From assembly GCA_944392935.1 (NCBI GenBank), contig CALXYI010000003.1, forward strand, positions 1-64,000: DNA of 64,000 nt, given 5' to 3'. Shown here one piece after another: positions 62,377 through 64,000 of this stretch. Made by a program: the position numbers and the translations under genes. A model generated the notes under the pieces. It worked only from the letters and a program-made list of their open reading frames with translations, had not been told where the DNA came from and made no database searches. Numbering within the stretch: position 1 is the stretch's first letter; each line of letters begins with the position of its first letter. The DNA comes from an uncultured Spirochaetaceae bacterium (GTDB taxonomy: Bacteria > Spirochaetota > Spirochaetia > Sphaerochaetales > Sphaerochaetaceae).

Positions 62377-62425
62377 AATGACATCGTATAGTTAATAAGC
62401 TGTGCAGGCAAGTGCAAAAGCCTTT

Positions 62426-63784
62426 TCAGGGCTCTGGTGGCCCTTTGATGAGTATCTTCCCCAGGTTCAGCAGGAATACCGCGGCTGTCACGGAGGCGGA
62501 CAGGGCGTCTGAGATCGACTCCGCAAGGAATACGCCTTTTACCCCCAGCGGGGTGGATGAGAGGATATAGACGAGGGGGATGAGCAGGATGATCTTCCGG
62601 AATATGGCCAGGAAGAGGGAGATCCTGGCCTGCTCGAGGCCGAGGAACGTGTTCTGGGAGCAGCTCTGGAGACCGAATATCGCGAAGCCCGTTATGAAGA
62701 ACTTCATGTATGGAGAGGCGTATGCGATGAGGGCCTTGTCGGATGTGAACATCCCTATGATGGCTGCGGGGAGGAGGTTGCATGCGGATGAGATGATGAA
62801 GCAGTACGCTGCCTCCACTGCCAGTGCGAATCCGTATATCTCCTTCACCCTCCCGTTGAGGCGGGCGCCGAAGTTGTAGCTCACAAGCGGGGTGACTGCC
62901 TGGTTCATCCCCATGAGAGGCATCATCGCGAATGACATGACGGAGGAGAATATGGTCATCGTGCCCACTGCCATGTCGCCGGCGAGGAACTGGAGACGGG
63001 AATTGAATACCACGTTTATGGCGGCTTCAGTCGCGCTCATTATGAACGGGGATACGCCGAGGGCTGTTATCTGCATCAGCAGCCTCCTGCTGATGACCGG
63101 CTTCTGCATGCGTAGCCTCATGGTGCTGCGCCGGCTGGAGAGGAAGAGAACGACATACAGCGCGGAGGCTCCCTGGCTCAGCACGGTGGCTATCGCCGCG
63201 CCGGAGGCACCCATTCCGAATACGAATATGAAGACAGGGTCAAGGATGATGTTGATGATGGCTCCTATCACGACAGTGAGCATGCTCATCGTTGTCCTTC
63301 CCTGTGCTGATATGAATGGATTGAGCCCCAGCGTCAGCAGTACGAACGGGGTCCCTATGAGATAGATGGAAAGGTATTCATCCGCGTAGGCGGCTGTTGT
63401 CTCCGAGGCGCCGAAAAGGTATATGAGGTCTGCCTTCAGCGCATAGAAGGCAGCCATCAGGATGAATGACAGCACCACCAGCGATGCAGCAGCTGTGCCG
63501 AGGATCTCCTCTGCCTTCCTCTCCTGCTTCTGCCCGAGCCTGATCGCGGCAAGGGGACCGCCTCCGTTCCCTATGAGATTGGAGAATGCCGTGATGAGCA
63601 GGATCACGGGATAGGTGATGCCCACGCCCGTGAGGATATCCGCACCGGCAGCTTCGATGTGGCCGAGGTATATGCGGTCCACTATGTTGTAAAGCCCGTT
63701 GACAAGCTGCGCGACGATAAGGGGCAATGCCATAGACAACACAAGCCCCGGCACACGCTTCGTACCCAGTTCGCTCTGCTGCAT
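62426..63784 (-). CDS. MATE-family efflux transporter
   Basis: Third MATE pump, 452 residues, 12 spans; LSMALPLIVAQLVNGLYNIVDRIYLGH (in part NGLYNIVDRIYLGH) and the mid-repeat FISAQGRTTMSMLTV are diagnostic. Substrate unknown. TGGTATGGT lies 6 nt before ATG 63784, a leaderless arrangement. The esterase gene is 50 bp downstream on the same strand. Confidence 0.85.
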   Translation of the reverse strand: MQQSELGTKRVPGLVLSMALPLIVAQLVNGLYNIVDRIYLGHIEAAGADILTGVGITYPVILLITAFSNLIGNGGGPLAAIRLGQKQERKAEEILGTAAASLVVLSFILMAAFYALKADLIYLFGASETTAAYADEYLSIYLIGTPFVLLTLGLNPFISAQGRTTMSMLTVVIGAIINIILDPVFIFVFGMGASGAAIATVLSQGASALYVVLFLSSRRSTMRLRMQKPVISRRLLMQITALGVSPFIMSATEAAINVVFNSRLQFLAGDMAVGTMTIFSSVMSFAMMPLMGMNQAVTPLVSYNFGARLNGRVKEIYGFALAVEAAYCFIISSACNLLPAAIIGMFTSDKALIAYASPYMKFFITGFAIFGLQSCSQNTFLGLEQARISLFLAIFRKIILLIPLVYILSSTPLGVKGVFLAESISDALSASVTAAVFLLNLGKILIKGPPEP

Positions 63785-63799
63785 GGCATGACCATACCA
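63785..63799 (-). promoter_or_regulatory. extended -10 abutting a MATE gene (leaderless start)
   Basis: TGG-TATGGT at 63799-63791, 6 nt, then ATG at 63784. No Shine-Dalgarno. The -10 is a 4/6 match. Confidence 0.45.
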
Positions 63800-63851
63800 C
63801 TAAGCCCCTAAACAGTGAATAACCCTGCGGAATCCGATAAAAAACTGCATA

Positions 63852-63905
63852 TTGCATTAAATATTTATGCAAGGTAGTGGCATAATAGGCTTGTTTGTGT
63901 ATAAT
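63852..63905 (+). promoter_or_regulatory. argC promoter with a palindromic operator candidate
   Basis: GTGGCA (63877-63882) and TATAAT (63900-63905), 17-bp spacer, make a good promoter. Upstream, TTGCAT and ATGCAA (63852-63857, 63867-63872) form an AT-rich inverted repeat in the size range of ArgR sites. Regulation by arginine is inferred from the gene downstream. Confidence 0.55.
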
Positions 63906-63928
63906 TATGCCATATTCTGGAGGTGGTT

Positions 63929-64000
63929 ATGGTCAAAGCGGCAATACTCGGTGCTACAGGCTATGCCGGAGCGGAGCTCGTCCGCCTGCTTTCATATCAT
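63929..64000 (+). CDS. argC: N-acetyl-gamma-glutamyl-phosphate reductase, cut by the window edge
   Basis: The first 24 codons are visible. AAILGATGYAGAELVRLL is the NADP-binding opening of ArgC, third enzyme of arginine biosynthesis, reducing N-acetylglutamyl phosphate to the semialdehyde. GGAGG (63919-63923) lies 5 nt before the ATG. The rest of the gene and any arg operon lie beyond the window. Confidence 0.85.
   Translation, partial: MVKAAILGATGYAGAELVRLLSYH

Noticed and set aside
1-64000. tRNA, rRNA, CRISPR, insertion sequence or prophage
   Set aside because: No cloverleaf, repeat-spacer array, transposase or phage module was recognised by eye; a GTTCGAATC-like match at 2211-2219 lies inside fucI codons.

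Overview
The window reads as a chromosome segment of a Gram-negative-type, carbohydrate-fermenting bacterium with about 54% GC by eye. The best guess is a gut-associated spirochaete of the Sphaerochaeta/Spirochaetales kind. The basis is indirect: solute-binding proteins with a short signal peptide followed by GGSKE- or GNAE-like sequence, many YesM/YesN-type two-component pairs, ABC sugar importers with glycoside hydrolases, a class-III-like phosphofructokinase, and MATE pumps. No rRNA or tRNA gene and no CRISPR array was found. The taxonomic call is inference.

Layout. Positions 1-450 hold the start of a leftward gene and a 5'-truncated HpcH/HpaI aldolase. L-fucose isomerase follows (551-2335), then a remnant that may be a LacI-type regulator. 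Positions 2.7-12.8 kb are a rightward sugar operon: binding protein, two permeases, YicI-like alpha-xylosidase, a second GH31 enzyme, a PdxA2-type dehydrogenase and a four-carbon acid sugar kinase. It converges on a leftward, translationally coupled set of WYL regulator, response regulator and sensor kinase (12.7-17.0 kb). Alpha-xylosidase, GH42 beta-galactosidase and fucose isomerase together would suit xyloglucan-type oligosaccharides. The PdxA2/kinase pair suits threonate or erythronate breakdown.

17.1-20.5 kb carries SlyX, an acyl-ACP thioesterase, RsmD, an HD protein and an MFS transporter. 20.5-28.1 kb is a second sugar locus: GH42, binding protein and two permeases leftward, with a divergent YesM/YesN pair. 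28.1-44.0 kb is mostly housekeeping: recG-yggT-dnaE, glycerate kinase, a three-subunit molybdenum-hydroxylase-like set with a degenerate large subunit, ligA, and an aminotransferase/ModE-like/phosphofructokinase operon. 44-50 kb is accessory: a surface lipoprotein behind a 10-C tract, a secreted M16 peptidase and an internally deleted Rpn-like protein. 50-57 kb holds a zinc-ribbon PNPOx protein, KtrBA, pyruvate kinase and two MATE pumps. 57.2-62.4 kb is a repair/defence-like group: MutT, a PLD-DEAD helicase with a DUF3427-like end, a small lipoprotein, Vsr and an esterase. A third MATE pump and the start of argC close the window.

The two observations most worth following are these. First, at least nine genes lack a Shine-Dalgarno sequence and instead carry a -10 element (mostly TGSTANNNT) 5-8 nt before the ATG, which predicts leaderless mRNAs. 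Second, the 10-C tract sits between a well-placed ribosome site and start codon and a lipoprotein frame, and is one base out of register, which predicts phase-variable expression.
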